Below are positions 16,158-23,936 of a stretch of DNA of 30,674 nucleotides, one piece after another (the stretch's first letter is position 1; each line of letters opens with the position of its first letter). Both the position numbers and the translations under genes were made by a program. The DNA lies in the NCBI GenBank assembly GCA_014377145.1, contig JACMQE010000279.1:1-30674 (forward strand), written 5' to 3'. The notes under the pieces are model-generated. The model worked only from the letters and a program-made list of their open reading frames with translations, ran no database searches and was not told the DNA's origin. This DNA is from Glaciimonas sp. GTDB lineage: Bacteria; Pseudomonadota; Gammaproteobacteria; Burkholderiales; Burkholderiaceae.

Positions 16158-18230
16158 TTACTGATTCAAATTAATTGAATATTTGGCAAAGCCACTCGCG
16201 TCCAATGTTCCTTCTGCCTGGACCCGGCTAAGACCCAAGGCTTGCGCAACTGCCAATTTACCCGGGGCTGAACGTAATATGACCGGCCCTTGTGTTGCCA
16301 CCTTGACGAAACTCCAGCTTTGGCCAGAACCATTCGCGGCGGTGGTGACTTTTCCTTGCTTTTTCAGAAAGGTACTGACAATAGCTTGGCTGGCATCGGG
16401 CGATTTGATGATGGTTTTGCTGCCATCAATTCCGGGGAAATTGCCACCGCCGCCAGCGCGATAATCGTTGGTGGCGACGATAAAGTCATCGGTATCCGCA
16501 ACAGCGTTGCCTGCATAAGTCAGGTTAGTGATCCGACTTCCGACCGCTTGCGTAACGTCGATTTGATATTTCAGCGCATTATTTTCTGCGTAAAAAACAT
16601 CGTAGTTATAGATCGTCGAGTAAGTAGGCACGAGATCTTGTTCTGTAGCGAGTGATGGATCAATTTTATTGAATTGTTTAGCCGAGGTTTCCAGCCACTT
16701 CTTCAGGTCCGATCCCTTGATCTTTACGGCTTGCAGGTTGTTATTGCCATACAAGTACAAGTCACCAGGATTACGTACCTGCAACCCGACAGGCGCGGCC
16801 GATGTAGCGGTAGGCGCAACGTCAGTGAAATCAGTAGGGCCGTTGCGTCCTGCCTTGAATGGGGCGCTGCAAGAAATCACTGGAATTGCTTTGTAACTTG
16901 CAATTGTCGTGTCGGTAGAGCTGGCGATGAAGTTTTTAACATAATCGATTTGCGCCTGATTCACGATTTGAATCGCACTGACGTCACCGACCAATGCAAA
17001 GAAGGCTGACATTTCAAAATTGGTGGTGGTACCCAGGGGCTGAGTGGCATAACTTAAAGTCGCCTTATGCTCGGTATCAACTAGCGGCGCGATGCTAGGA
17101 TCGGCAGCAACCACTGTCGTACCATCAGTATATTTAAAACCACGTGCTTCCACATTGGTTTGATCCTTTTGTACAACCCATTGCCCAGATTGGTACTTCA
17201 ACACCATCTTGATAATGCCAAGACGACGCCCCCAACTTTGCGCCATTACCGTCGGCACGCCATTGACGAATCCATTGACGGTGTCGACTTGCGTGGCAGG
17301 CAATGCGGCTAGCGAAGCATCAACGGCTGGTCCGCCGACTTCTTTCGCCTTCGGGAAAATAAGATGAGAATGGCCTAACAGCATGGCATCGACCCCTGTC
17401 GTGCTTAGATGCAAGCTACCATTTTCCATTTTCGGGCTATACGGTGATGCATCGAGGCCGCCATGGGACAGCGCAACGATCAAGTCGGCGCCCTTGCTGC
17501 GTAGCTCTGGAACATATTTATTCGAGGATTCCTGCACGCCGTTGACCATGACTTTTCCTGCTAAGCTCTTCTGGTCCCAATCCATCACTTGAGGGGGGAC
17601 GAAACCCATAATGCCGACATTGAGTTTAACGCTGATCGAAGTGCCGTCTGGTTTTGTCGCGGCGAATTGTTTAGCGATAATCGCATATGGATTAAAGATA
17701 GGTTTTTGGCTTGAGAGGCCGACCACATTGGAGAGTACGATAGGAAAATTGGGCGCGCCGCAGTTGACACCTTTTTGTACGTCTGGAATGCCAAAGTCGG
17801 TGTTCGTAATTTGACTCAAGAAATTTAAGCCATAGTTAAATTCATGATTGCCCAGTCCTGCCCCATCGTACTTCAGTGCATTCATGACCTTGTGTACGGC
17901 TAGAGTGGCGCTACAACTTACTGGAGCGGCTACCGCCTGATAATCGCCGAGCAAGGTACCCTGGATGACGTCACCGTCATCCAATAAAACGTTATTTGGA
18001 TTTTCCGTACGTGCTGCATTGATCAGGGATGCGGTGCGTTCTAGCCCAAGACTGGTATCGGCCTTTAATCCGTAATAGTCATAGCTGAGAATATTTTGAT
18101 GGATGTCGGTCGTTTCCAGTAAGGCTATTTTAAGAATCGTCCCTTCTGGAACCGCGTTAGGGTCAGACTTGTTGCTACATCCGGCAAGCGCGAGGATTGC
18201 CAGTGCAGGCAAATACATATTTTTTTTCAT
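16158..18230 (-). CDS. cpdB: 2',3'-cyclic-nucleotide phosphodiesterase / 3'-nucleotidase, lipoprotein, 690 aa
   Basis: The N-terminus has a lipobox (LALAGC, Cys18), so the enzyme is a predicted outer-membrane lipoprotein rather than the soluble periplasmic form of E. coli CpdB. The metallophosphatase domain shows ETTDIHQN (Asp42, His44), DDGDVIQGT, GNHEFNYG, LSHGG and LGHSH in order; the phrase 'NILSYDYYGLKAD...LERTASLINAAR' is CpdB-like rather than UshA-like. The C-terminal nucleotide-binding domain has PGDLYLYGNNNLQAVKIKG and NDYRAGGGGNFPG. It should hydrolyse 2',3'-cyclic nucleotides and 3'-nucleotides from RNA breakdown, complementing RNase T2 nearby. GAAAG lies before the ATG. It is slightly longer than E. 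coli CpdB. Confidence 0.85.
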   Translation of the reverse strand: MKKNMYLPALAILALAGCSNKSDPNAVPEGTILKIALLETTDIHQNILSYDYYGLKADTSLGLERTASLINAARTENPNNVLLDDGDVIQGTLLGDYQAVAAPVSCSATLAVHKVMNALKYDGAGLGNHEFNYGLNFLSQITNTDFGIPDVQKGVNCGAPNFPIVLSNVVGLSSQKPIFNPYAIIAKQFAATKPDGTSISVKLNVGIMGFVPPQVMDWDQKSLAGKVMVNGVQESSNKYVPELRSKGADLIVALSHGGLDASPYSPKMENGSLHLSTTGVDAMLLGHSHLIFPKAKEVGGPAVDASLAALPATQVDTVNGFVNGVPTVMAQSWGRRLGIIKMVLKYQSGQWVVQKDQTNVEARGFKYTDGTTVVAADPSIAPLVDTEHKATLSYATQPLGTTTNFEMSAFFALVGDVSAIQIVNQAQIDYVKNFIASSTDTTIASYKAIPVISCSAPFKAGRNGPTDFTDVAPTATSAAPVGLQVRNPGDLYLYGNNNLQAVKIKGSDLKKWLETSAKQFNKIDPSLATEQDLVPTYSTIYNYDVFYAENNALKYQIDVTQAVGSRITNLTYAGNAVADTDDFIVATNDYRAGGGGNFPGIDGSKTIIKSPDASQAIVSTFLKKQGKVTTAANGSGQSWSFVKVATQGPVILRSAPGKLAVAQALGLSRVQAEGTLDASGFAKYSINLNQ

Positions 18231-18806
18231 GAATTCTTTCAGAGGACGCTGCTCAAGATTGGAATTAATAATTTAATTGGAACTAAGGCTAACCATCGCG
18301 TATAAAAGAACGAGAGGCACATTAGTATTCGGCGAAGTATCACCAATAATTATTTCGGCAGCATGACAAACACAAGCCTTACGCAAATGCATAGGAAATT
18401 CAAATTGCTCACATCGGATGTTTTACTGACTTTGTGGAATTTGTTTGTCGATGATTTAACACAGCCGTCGCTGAATTTTTTATTTTAGAAGCCTTATCAC
18501 TCAAAAATACTTGGCCAAAAATGAAAGGAGTTTTCGGTTAAAAATATAAGTATCAGAGAGCCAGGAACGACAAACCAGCCTTCAACCATGCCCTTTGACC
18601 GTCATTGGTTCAACATATTGGTTTCATTTATAAAGCAAGGACTCGCAGTTGATACGATCGAGACATCTCCAAGTACAGTATCTAAACACTGATTCATATT
18701 AGGCTATTCTGGTGTAATGATAGAGTCATATTTGCTTTCAATAATAGCTAAGTGAATTAATTAATTCTTTGGTAGTGGTAATACTACTTGCGGAAAAGGA
18801 CTAGTC
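18231..18806. other. A+T-rich spacer carrying a transporter gene fragment
   Basis: No intact gene. It holds the cpdB-like promoter region (not resolved), the EamA remnant at 18541-18611, and the leader of the small gene at 18807. The 18300-18540 part shows nothing I recognise. Confidence 0.5.
18541..18611 (-). pseudogene. Fragment of an EamA transporter gene (last about 22 codons)
   Basis: This piece aligns to 23399-23468, the end of the intact EamA gene, with about 61 of 71 positions identical by hand count and one extra C near 18592 that shifts the frame. On the minus strand it reads EPMTVKG, then a stop after the shift, against EPITIKGVVGGG in the intact gene. A shared TTGGCCAAAA block lies just downstream of both. 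It is therefore the tail of a second, lost copy of the gene, in the same orientation, about 4.9 kb away. Confidence 0.75.
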
Positions 18807-19016
18807 ATGCAAGCCCAAAAATTGGAATGGCACTTTACTTTAAGTCGCGGTTCTGTTGATCGACGGATATCGACCGCAATTTCGCCGCCATATGTGACGG
18901 AGGAAGGATTTACCCTGGTTGATCGACGTGAAAGAAATGATCGGCGAGTGCTTAAAAATATGGTTGATTTTTACAGCGCTGAGAAATTCAATTTTTTTAA
19001 AACGATAAAGAACTAA
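18807..19016 (+). CDS. Small Arg-rich protein, 69 aa
   Basis: A well-placed AAGGA (18796-18800), six bases before the ATG, supports this start. The protein is soluble and basic with two related Arg-rich spots, SVDRRIS (about 16-22) and LVDRRERNDRR (about 37-47), and a hydrophobic/aromatic tail (FYSAEKFNFFKTIK). The DRR-x-x-x-DRR pattern occurs in many small proteobacterial proteins of unknown role. I cannot name a family. No operon partner; a short tetranucleotide repeat follows the stop. Confidence 0.55.
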   Translation: MQAQKLEWHFTLSRGSVDRRISTAISPPYVTEEGFTLVDRRERNDRRVLKNMVDFYSAEKFNFFKTIKN

Positions 19017-19030
19017 TCTAGACTGAACTC

Positions 19031-19054
19031 AAGCAAGCAAGCAAGTAAGTAAGC
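19031..19054. repeat. Short tetranucleotide repeat (AAGC/AAGT)6
   Basis: Six units read AAGC three times, AAGT twice, AAGC once, starting 15 bases after the stop of the small Arg-rich gene. It is outside any gene, so it cannot switch a reading frame, but its copy number could vary between strains. Confidence 0.7.
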
Positions 19055-19248
19055 GTTTTTATTGCATTCACCTCTGTAATAATAAATCGAAGTGTTGAAG
19101 TTTGTTGACATCTATTTATTTTTCGGAATTCAACAGAAAACGTGCGCAAAGCCCACATTGCTGAATTAAATTCAAAAGACTTCTATCAATTCTGTTTCGA
19201 CATTTTTTATGATTCATCACCTCATCAATTGAGAATAGTAGGCAGATA

Positions 19249-19653
19249 ATGTTCAGCATCGAATTTAGCTCGGCAAAATTTCTCCCGTTTCTGCCAGAAG
19301 ATCGCCAAGCAAATCCAGGTGTTTATGGGTTCGAACTTGCGCTATGGTTGTCTCAGGCACTCATAAAAGTTGGCATCCCTACTAGCTATCCCTTAGGTGA
19401 TGATTGGGGTTGGTTCATCGAATACGCTCAAGGCGAGTCTGAGTTCAGCATTGGTTGCAGCTCGCAGACGCAAACAGGTGATGGGTACAAAGGCCAGCCC
19501 ATCGCTTGGCGCGTATTCGTCAAGCAAGAACTTTCCCTAATGCAGCGCTTCATGGGTGGTGCTACGTCAGAAGCGGCTTTGATGCTTTTTGAAGCCATCA
19601 AGGTTGAGCTTAGGTCAGAAGGCATCCTATCTAGTATCAATGAAACTGCATAA
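19249..19653 (+). CDS. Conserved-looking unknown protein, 134 aa
   Basis: A soluble, mixed alpha/beta protein with no signal peptide or membrane segment. Notable stretches are PLGDDWGWFIEY (about 47-58), EFSIGCSSQT and PIAWRVFVKQELSL. The pattern of a GDDWGW turn followed by 'FSIGC' is found in small proteins of unknown function that often sit alone or near toxin-immunity genes; I only recall the look and cannot name a family. The ribosome site (TAGG, 10 bases upstream) is weak. It is followed by a decayed membrane-protein gene on the other strand. Confidence 0.6.
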   Translation: MFSIEFSSAKFLPFLPEDRQANPGVYGFELALWLSQALIKVGIPTSYPLGDDWGWFIEYAQGESEFSIGCSSQTQTGDGYKGQPIAWRVFVKQELSLMQRFMGGATSEAALMLFEAIKVELRSEGILSSINETA

Positions 19654-19669
19654 CTCCTGAATACGGCTA

Positions 19670-19861
19670 TCAGTTGTTTGCATTAGATCGCGGCTTTGAC
19701 ACATAGTATGCACCGGCCATTGTGATGACAAGCAGTGTGCAAAGCCAGATCAGGCAGCCGTTTCCACCAAATTCTCGTCTGATTTTTAATCTTAATACAT
19801 CGAGAATGAAACGCGACACCACGAAGGTGAGGATAAGTAAGTAGCTGCGTGCGATCCAAAT
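19670..19861 (-). pseudogene. C-terminal fragment of a membrane-protein gene
   Basis: One minus-strand frame is open for 63 codons, ends at TGA (19672-19670) and is closed upstream by a TAA at 19864-19862; it has no start codon near its beginning. It encodes a hydrophobic C-terminus with two membrane segments (IWIARSYLLILTFVVSRFIL and CLIWLCTLLVITMAGAYYV) joined by a basic loop. The 'W-x-x-R-S-Y' opening recalls the end of DUF2306-type membrane proteins, a weak resemblance. The rest of the gene is gone; mini-element copy 2 begins 44 bases upstream and may mark the break. Confidence 0.5.
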
Positions 19862-19904
19862 TTAGTGCATATGACGTGTTTATTTATTGCAGTAGAGACG
19901 ACGG

Positions 19905-20043
19905 GTTGACGCCAGTGCTAAATTAACCCACGTTGCCAATTTTGGCTGACCCGCTTTGAGTTAAGTCAAAACCATACTCAGTATGCATTTTCTATGAGTA
20001 AGAGTGGAGCCGTGATTTCTAGGTCAACTCTCCAAAAATGAAC
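19905..20043. mobile_element. Mini mobile element, eroded second copy
   Basis: The left end (19905-19930) matches the left end of the copy at 8394 and begins GTTGACGCCAGTG; the interior keeps CTTTGAG, TCAAAACCATA, CAGTA and GTGATTTCTAG in the same order and orientation. The right end has lost about 8 bases and is heavily changed, so this copy is likely immobile. It lies between the membrane-protein fragment and the gene at 20145. Confidence 0.55.
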
Positions 20044-20132
20044 ACCATTTGATTTCTTCATGAAAACTACGTTGTGCCAATAAACTTGTTTTTGCGAATT
20101 AAATGGTTTATATTATTTATGTAGTTAACTTC

Positions 20133-20138
20133 AGGAGA
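20133..20138 (+). promoter_or_regulatory. Ribosome binding site that fixes the start at 20145
   Basis: AGGAGA lies six bases before the ATG at 20145 and rules out the in-frame start at 20103, which would add 14 hydrophobic residues (VYIIYVVNF) of no sense for a basic cytoplasmic protein. Confidence 0.7.
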
Positions 20139-20144
20139 TATCCA

Positions 20145-20624
20145 ATGACAACCGAAACAGTGAAGAAAGGTGCAGTAAAACCAAAGGCCGCAGTCGTTCC
20201 GGTGAAGAAGATCACCGCTGCGACCAATAGGTCGCCTGCAGTCAAAGCATTGGCGACTAATGGGAACGCAAAGTCTAGTCCCGCGGTACCAAGAATAGCC
20301 GCAGCCAAAGCGAAACCGCCTGTTGCCGTGAAGAAGGTCGCCATAAATAAAGTAGCTGCAAAACCAGTTGCGATGACCGTAGCTCCCAAGGAAAAGATCA
20401 AGAAGTCCAAATTAGTTCGCGACAGTTTCACTATGCCGGAAGTGGAATACGCCATTTTTGGACAAATTAAGAAAGCCTGTGCCGATGCTGGAATGGAAGT
20501 GAAAAAAAGTCAATTATTGCGCGTTGGTCTGGCGTTGATAAGCAAGACTGATGTTTCTGACCTCAAAACCTTAATCGCTGGCCTTGCTCCACTCAAGGTC
20601 GGGCGTCCAATGAAAGATAAATAA
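20145..20624 (+). CDS. Lys/Ala-rich nucleoid-type protein with C-terminal helical domain, 159 aa
   Basis: Residues 1-90 are a low-complexity tail of Lys, Ala, Pro and Val (KKGAVKPKAAVVPVKK, AAAKAKPPVAVKKV), like the histone H1-type tails of some betaproteobacterial DNA-binding proteins. Residues about 92-159 are a compact, conserved-looking domain: KLVRDSFTMPEVEYAIFGQI, then EVKKSQLLRVGL, then GRPMKDK. The short strand plus two helices suggest a ribbon-helix-helix-like DNA contact, which is inference. Proteins with this 'KLVRDSF-MP-x-x-EY...KKSELLRAGL' C-terminus are common in Burkholderiales without assigned function. Probably binds DNA or RNA non-specifically. Confidence 0.7.
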   Translation: MTTETVKKGAVKPKAAVVPVKKITAATNRSPAVKALATNGNAKSSPAVPRIAAAKAKPPVAVKKVAINKVAAKPVAMTVAPKEKIKKSKLVRDSFTMPEVEYAIFGQIKKACADAGMEVKKSQLLRVGLALISKTDVSDLKTLIAGLAPLKVGRPMKDK

Positions 20625-20910
20625 GCTCATTATGTTTTTTTAGGAAAACAGCGAAATGTAAATTCGCTCCTCAAGGCAGCGTCAAAGCGTGGCTTTCGCG
20701 CTGTCCGTTAACGTAGTCGCGCGATCCTTTTATTGCATACCGAATAATTATTCTCCAATTTCACGGTCTGTTAGATATATCTCGCTCACGCAAATCTTGT
20801 GGCGTTTTCCATTCGGGCTTTTCCCATTCAGGTTTTTTTGTGCATTTACAATTTCGTTTGGCATGAAAAATATCTGCGAAATTACCATTGTCGATTTTCT
20901 CGCTCCTTTG
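20625..20910. other. Convergent spacer with a weak hairpin
   Basis: AGCGAA (20650-20655) and TTCGCT (20663-20668) form a 6-base stem. On the minus strand it is followed by GTTTTCC, so it might end the SulP transcript. An open plus-strand frame from 20689 runs antisense into the SulP gene and is not a gene. Nothing else was recognised. Confidence 0.3.
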
Positions 20911-22569
20911 TCATTCTCTCGATCTGTGCTTTTGCGCAATCTCCACAGCATCATCGACGCTCAATCCAATAATAAAAGTAGGCACAAGGCTAGGAATTGA
21001 AGCTCTGTTCAGGATGTCTTGTACCGGGTCTTTGACCCGCGCAAATAGCAGTAGCATGCCCCGACCAGTAATGAACTCATGAAAATCGCGTATGGCTTCA
21101 ATGCAAGAGCTGTCCAAATCAGGCGATTCCTCAAGACTGAGAATGACAGTATGAATAGTCTTATCGGTGGCGATAATAATATTACGCGCCTGAACAAATA
21201 TTCGTTCAGCATTTGCAAAGAAGAGAGGTTGTTCGGGTCGTAAAATAATAATGCCCGGTACAGCCTGTGCTGTAGGATGCAGTGTCAGATTGACGAAATC
21301 ATGGCTTTGCTCGAGTCTTCCCAGGATTGAAATCGAGGAATTGGCAAGTCGCCTTAACATCATCAACAAACTGATACCGATCGCTGCGAGCAATCCATCG
21401 AGTACACCCAGAATTAATACGCCCAATACTCCGGCAATAACAACAAGGCGGTCAGTGCGCAAGAAAAAATAAGGGCGAAATATGGCGGGATGCAAAGTGT
21501 GGCTGACCGCATAAATAACGATGGCCGCTAACACGGGTTGGGGGATCAGTTCAATCGCAGGCAACATTGTCACAATAACGATGAATGCAGCTGCGGCGGC
21601 ATAAAGTCCCGAAAAGCGCGATACCGCACCTGCTGCCTCATTGGCAGAAGTGGCTGAATAGCCCGCACCCACGGGCATACCATGAAATAGTCCTGACACC
21701 AGATTCGCTATTCCCAATGCCATCAAATCTCGGTTAGTTGAAATAATATCGCCGTGTTTCATCGCAAAGGTACGAATTGAACTATAGGATTCGGCGTAAA
21801 GTATCATTACCATGGCAAATCCCAATTCTCCAAGCCGCAACCACTCTATAGCTGATAGTTGCGGCAAGCTAGGAGCTGCCAACTGCAATTGAATTTCCCC
21901 GACCAGTCCAACACCATACTGTGGAAGATTAAGCCACTTTCCCGCGGCGATGCCCAAAAGAATGACAACAATACCGGCCGGCAAGCGCTGCAGTCGTGCC
22001 AATAAGGATAACAATCCAAGTGCGACTACACCAATGGCGATGCCAACACTATTCCAGGCATCCATTTGAGTGAATAGTCCATGTAGGAAGCCGACAAGAT
22101 CACTTCGAGCTGGATGTATTCCAACAATCACTGCACATTGTTTAATGACAATAACAACCGCAAGACCGAATGAAAATCCGCGTAAAACAGGTTTGGCGAT
22201 GAAATCGGAAATGCTGCCCAGCTGAGCCAGACCAGCAACTAAAAAAAATGAACCGGAGACGATCACAAGTCCAATTGCCACTGACAGTCTCAGGCCTGTG
22301 TCTCCTTGTGCCAGCGAGGCTGAAGCGGCAGCAAGAACTACAGCTGACGAAGATGTGGCTGAGACAATGGCAAATCGGCTGCTGCCGAATAAGCAATAAC
22401 ATATCAAGCCCGCGAAGAGCGCAATAACGCCAGTTTGCAGCGGCAGATTGGCGATGTTCGAATAGGCTACGGCTTCGGGCAATAATAAACCGGCAATCGA
22501 CAGACCTGCAATGACGTCACTCCAACGTGATTTATCTGCTTTGTTGGATTCACTTGAGGGCGGTAGCAT
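20911..22569 (-). CDS. SulP-family anion transporter with STAS domain, 552 aa
   Basis: Residues about 15-410 contain ten or more hydrophobic segments with SulP features: SDVIAGLSIAGLLLPEAVAYSNIANLPLQTG near the start, FGSSRFAIVSATSSSAVVL, GMPVGAGYSATSANEAAGAVS (the conserved 'G-x-x-S-x-T-A-x-N' element) and a final membrane pair before residue 410. Residues about 430-545 are a STAS domain (GIIILRPEQPLFFANAERIF, LDSSCIEAIRDF). Family members carry sulfate, bicarbonate or other anions across the inner membrane; the substrate cannot be told from sequence. The ATG directly follows the stop of the ParB-fold gene with no gap, so the two are coupled. A shift in residue use near the STAS domain is not seen. 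Confidence 0.9.
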   Translation of the reverse strand: MLPPSSESNKADKSRWSDVIAGLSIAGLLLPEAVAYSNIANLPLQTGVIALFAGLICYCLFGSSRFAIVSATSSSAVVLAAASASLAQGDTGLRLSVAIGLVIVSGSFFLVAGLAQLGSISDFIAKPVLRGFSFGLAVVIVIKQCAVIVGIHPARSDLVGFLHGLFTQMDAWNSVGIAIGVVALGLLSLLARLQRLPAGIVVILLGIAAGKWLNLPQYGVGLVGEIQLQLAAPSLPQLSAIEWLRLGELGFAMVMILYAESYSSIRTFAMKHGDIISTNRDLMALGIANLVSGLFHGMPVGAGYSATSANEAAGAVSRFSGLYAAAAAFIVIVTMLPAIELIPQPVLAAIVIYAVSHTLHPAIFRPYFFLRTDRLVVIAGVLGVLILGVLDGLLAAIGISLLMMLRRLANSSISILGRLEQSHDFVNLTLHPTAQAVPGIIILRPEQPLFFANAERIFVQARNIIIATDKTIHTVILSLEESPDLDSSCIEAIRDFHEFITGRGMLLLFARVKDPVQDILNRASIPSLVPTFIIGLSVDDAVEIAQKHRSRE

Positions 22570-23190
22570 TTACAGGGCCGCAATCACACCCACCCAACCA
22601 GGAAGATAACGTGCCTCCTGGCTGCGTGCCAGTCTCTTGGCTTTAACCAGCGCTTTGTTAAAGTCATGATCAAGGATGTCTGACGAAATGCGGTTGCGAA
22701 AGAAATCGGCCCACAAGAATTCACTGAACGGCGTGACATCCTTCGCATAACCCCCCGCACGTCGTAGTTCTCCTGCAAGACTCCGATAGGGATCATCTTG
22801 CAAATGCTCGAGGTGTTTCGGTATGGCATTAAATTCATGTCGCGTACCATCAGTGCCATACGGATGGACCCATTGACTGTGATCCATCACGGTCCAGAAT
22901 TTCACCGGGTTCAACCATGAGAGGTCCTTTTGCAGCATCAGGCTAACAGTTTTGACTCCTTCTTCAAGCAGGGCCAGTCCAAAATGATGATGATCAAGAA
23001 TGTAGTATTTTTCTTCCGGACCCAAAATCGCCGGGAACCAATGACTTGCCAGTGCGGCAGTGCGTTCTTTTTTTCCTAACGCACTCCAGTGTTTGCGCTT
23101 AAGCGCAACCTCCAGCTTGCCCACTGTTATTTGCGTTGGATGTAGTTTTTCGAGTTTTGCGCTGATCAGTTGTGGACGTGCATGTAACAT
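22570..23190 (-). CDS. ParB/sulfiredoxin-fold protein (ParBc_2 type), 206 aa
   Basis: The protein resembles the putative ParB-like nuclease family (ParBc_2). LEKLHPTQITVGKLEVALKR near the start sets the pattern 'L-x-P-x-Q-x-x-V-G', and YYILDHHHFGLAL (about 61-73) gives the conserved His/Asp patch of the ParB/Srx nucleotide-binding fold; the C-terminal part (FSEFLWADFFRNRIS, LPGWVGVIAAL) is also typical. ParB/Srx folds bind ATP or CTP, and the reaction of this subfamily is not established. The ATG at 23190 with GGAAAA before it is preferred to a GTG at 23205. The stop abuts the SulP ATG (TAAATG), which points to a joint role with that transporter. Confidence 0.75.
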   Translation of the reverse strand: MLHARPQLISAKLEKLHPTQITVGKLEVALKRKHWSALGKKERTAALASHWFPAILGPEEKYYILDHHHFGLALLEEGVKTVSLMLQKDLSWLNPVKFWTVMDHSQWVHPYGTDGTRHEFNAIPKHLEHLQDDPYRSLAGELRRAGGYAKDVTPFSEFLWADFFRNRISSDILDHDFNKALVKAKRLARSQEARYLPGWVGVIAAL

Positions 23191-23357
23191 AAGTTTTCCA
23201 ATCACGGATTGTCTGCGTGGGGTGACATTTACGATTTGATACTTTTCATGCTAGCAGAAAATTGATGCGATTGATCGTGAAGTCTCATGAATCATGCTTA
23301 TCGAAGTTCAACTCTGATTTATGGTGCCATTAAGAAAGAGTAGAAACGTTATTGGCC

Positions 23358-23382
23358 AAAAAAATATCAGCAAAAATATTGC
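23358..23382 (-). terminator. Weak terminator candidate after the EamA gene
   Basis: On the minus strand GCAA pairs with TTGC (23382-23370) and a run of seven T follows (23364-23358) after a short gap. It lies 15 bases after the EamA stop. The stem is short, so the call is weak; it would separate EamA from the ParB-fold/SulP operon. Confidence 0.3.
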
Positions 23383-23396
23383 CATGGCCGGTCCAT

Positions 23397-23825
23397 TCAA
23401 AATAAAAGTATCAGCGAGCCAAGAACGACAAGCCCGCCTCCAACCACGCCTTTGATCGTTATTGGTTCGCCCAATAAAATCCATCCTGCAATCATGACCA
23501 ATGCGACGCTGAGTTTGTCAATTGGTGCCACCACGGAGACTGGCCCCATTTGCAAAGCACGGAAATAGCACAACCATGAAAGCCCTGTGGTCACCCCTGA
23601 GGCGATCAAACATGTCCAACCTATCCACGTACCGCCAGTTGGTTTTTGCCATTCAGAGCGAGCTGTCACGATCGCCATTGTCACCATTAGGATAACGATG
23701 GTTCGTATCAAGGTAGCGAGATTGGTATTAATATTGGCGACGCCTATTTTTCCCAAAATGGCTGTCATGGCGGCGAAAATTGCAGAAGCAATGGCAAATC
23801 CCTGCCACGAAAAAGTGATGTTCAT
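23397..23825 (-). CDS. Half-size EamA/DMT family transporter, 142 aa
   Basis: Four or five membrane segments (about residues 6-22, 34-52, 67-86, 93-112 and 118-141) form a single EamA domain; full-size members have two. SWLCYFRALQMGPVSVVAPIDKLSVAL and LLGEPITIKGVVGGGLVVLG are classic family motifs. Small members of this kind act as dimers in the inner membrane and export metabolites; the substrate is unknown. AGGAAAAT precedes the ATG. A fragment of a sister copy is found at 18541-18611. The gene is divergent from the first TonB receptor across 111 bases that contain an inverted repeat. Confidence 0.85.
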   Translation of the reverse strand: MNITFSWQGFAIASAIFAAMTAILGKIGVANINTNLATLIRTIVILMVTMAIVTARSEWQKPTGGTWIGWTCLIASGVTTGLSWLCYFRALQMGPVSVVAPIDKLSVALVMIAGWILLGEPITIKGVVGGGLVVLGSLILLF

Positions 23826-23841
23826 ATTTTCCTAAAAATAT

Positions 23842-23863
23842 GACAATCCAAATGAAGATTGTC
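23842..23863. promoter_or_regulatory. Inverted repeat, possible operator between EamA and TonB receptor genes
   Basis: GACAATC (23842-23848) and GATTGTC (23857-23863) form a perfect 7-base inverted repeat with an 8-base spacer, placed 17 bases before the EamA start on one side and about 75 bases before the receptor start on the other. It does not resemble a Fur box. It could be a regulator site for either gene, or, with the following TTTT, a small terminator. Confidence 0.35.
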
Positions 23864-23936
23864 TTTTATGTATTCAAGCGGTCATATATTTTCGATATTG
23901 TCGAGTAAATTCCCCTCAATATAACTCGGAAATATC

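Noticed and set aside
19027..19056. AAGC/AAGT tandem repeat as a CRISPR or phase-variation switch
   Set aside because: Units are four bases without spacers, and the tract lies outside any reading frame.
20689..21000. Plus-strand frame of 103 codons between the nucleoid-type gene and SulP
   Set aside because: It runs antisense into the SulP gene, has no ribosome site and no domain.
23826..23936. Fur box upstream of the first TonB receptor
   Set aside because: No match to the GATAAT-type hexamer array; only the GACAATC/GATTGTC inverted repeat is present.
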